Shown here: piece after piece, positions 63,715 through 64,000 of the stretch
Layout: each line of letters starts with the position of its first letter
Position numbering within the stretch: the stretch's first letter is position 1
DNA from: Lepidodermella squamata
Lineage: Eukaryota > Gastrotricha
Direction: 5' to 3'
NCBI GenBank assembly: GCA_047495785.1
Contig: JBLDXI010000042.1
Span: 3,658,001 to 3,722,000 of the forward strand
DNA: 64,000 nucleotides
The notes under the pieces: generated by a model
Told to the model about the DNA's origin: nothing
Database searches by the model: none
The model's input: only the letters and a program-made list of their open reading frames with translations
Position numbers and translations under genes: made by a program

Positions 63715-64000
63715 ATGTCTAGCAGTTACGAGCCGATATGGCACGCGAAATGCGAGCACATGCGAGTGCCGCGCGATTCGGTCGGCGAAACGTCGAACAT
63801 GATCGAAGCGTTCAGCGACATTTACCGCGGCGCCAAGCTGACAATCGACTGCTACCGCAACCAGGTGGCAAATAGCGACAAATCAATCACCGGCGAGTTA
63901 TGGAAAGAAACCCTGTACCACACCAGCATCAGCCCGTTCGACCTGGCTGTTCTAACTGTCATGACAATAGCCTGGACCTTTCTACGATCTTTCATGGTTA
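63715..64000 (+). CDS. Second ceramide synthase, N-terminal part, cut by window edge
   Basis: Frame open from the ATG at 63715 to the edge (95 residues). YEPIWHAKCEHMRVP, then DIYRGAKLTIDCYRNQVANS, and FDLAVLTVMTIAWTFLRSFM line up with exon 1 of the gene at 57666 (WYNQCENLRIVD, DIAHGTYLTLKCYGQVRAKT, DAQVIFALTVIWTLARMYLV): same length, cysteine and membrane segment. The TLC domain with the catalytic His and Asp should follow to the right of the window. An acceptor-like gatttag lies about 20 bases before the ATG. Confidence 0.6.
   Translation, partial: MSSSYEPIWHAKCEHMRVPRDSVGETSNMIEAFSDIYRGAKLTIDCYRNQVANSDKSITGELWKETLYHTSISPFDLAVLTVMTIAWTFLRSFMV

Overview
This is nuclear DNA of a small-genome invertebrate animal. 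Most genes are split by introns with GT-AG borders and acceptors such as ttttcag, ttttag or tttcaag. Products are typical of metazoans: class C (GABA-B-like) receptors, an UNC-93 transporter-like protein, Ly6 and sushi domain surface proteins, an alkaline ceramidase and CERS1-like ceramide synthases. There are P-element-like and Ty3/gypsy-like remnants and short TTAGGG-type stretches. I cannot name the phylum. Exon borders below come from reading splice sites by eye and checking phase and family motifs; none has transcript support.

Layout. 0-0.75 kb: broken P-element-type transposase tail. 1.3-2.8 kb (-): fucosyltransferase-like membrane enzyme. 4.2-6.6 kb (-): intronless GABA-B-like receptor. 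7.1 kb: tRNA-like element. 7.4-12.5 kb (-): three tandem intronless type II glycosyltransferase-like genes. 13.3-16.2 kb (+): five-exon paralogue of the receptor. 17.0-22.1 kb (-): six-exon UNC-93-like gene. 23.3-24.6 kb (+): three-exon gene of unknown function. 25.0-34.3 kb: a run of secreted or surface genes, namely a Ly6-like GPI protein, four paralogous eight-cysteine secreted proteins, a PQQ-type beta-propeller protein and a sushi/TM protein. 36.5-46.0 kb (-): three copies of a second secreted family of unknown function, the most distal one frameshifted, with a SWIM/RGG-protein DNA transposon between copies 1 and 2 and a C2H2-like exon between copies 2 and 3. 49.0-50.2 kb (+): alkaline ceramidase. 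51.2-53.7 kb: decayed Ty3/gypsy element. 57.7-59.9 kb (+): ceramide synthase. 63.7 kb to the edge (+): start of a second ceramide synthase.

The best candidates for something undescribed are two locally expanded secreted families. The first (26.1-31.0 kb) has a strict C-x4-C-x13-C-x3-C-x-C-x3-C-x13-C-x3/4-C framework, identical intron phases (2,2,1) in all four genes and a PYEQDP-like tail. The second (36.5-46.0 kb) has a signal peptide, one phase-1 intron, a DQVVRSFL block and a C-x4-C-x10-C core ending in YMWAQRIAR, with a TATA box about 40-55 bp upstream of each ATG. The SWIM/RGG transposon with subterminal CATCGGAACA repeats is a third.

The right side groups enzymes of opposite direction in one pathway: a ceramidase that breaks ceramide down and two ceramide synthases that make it, all on the + strand within 15 kb.
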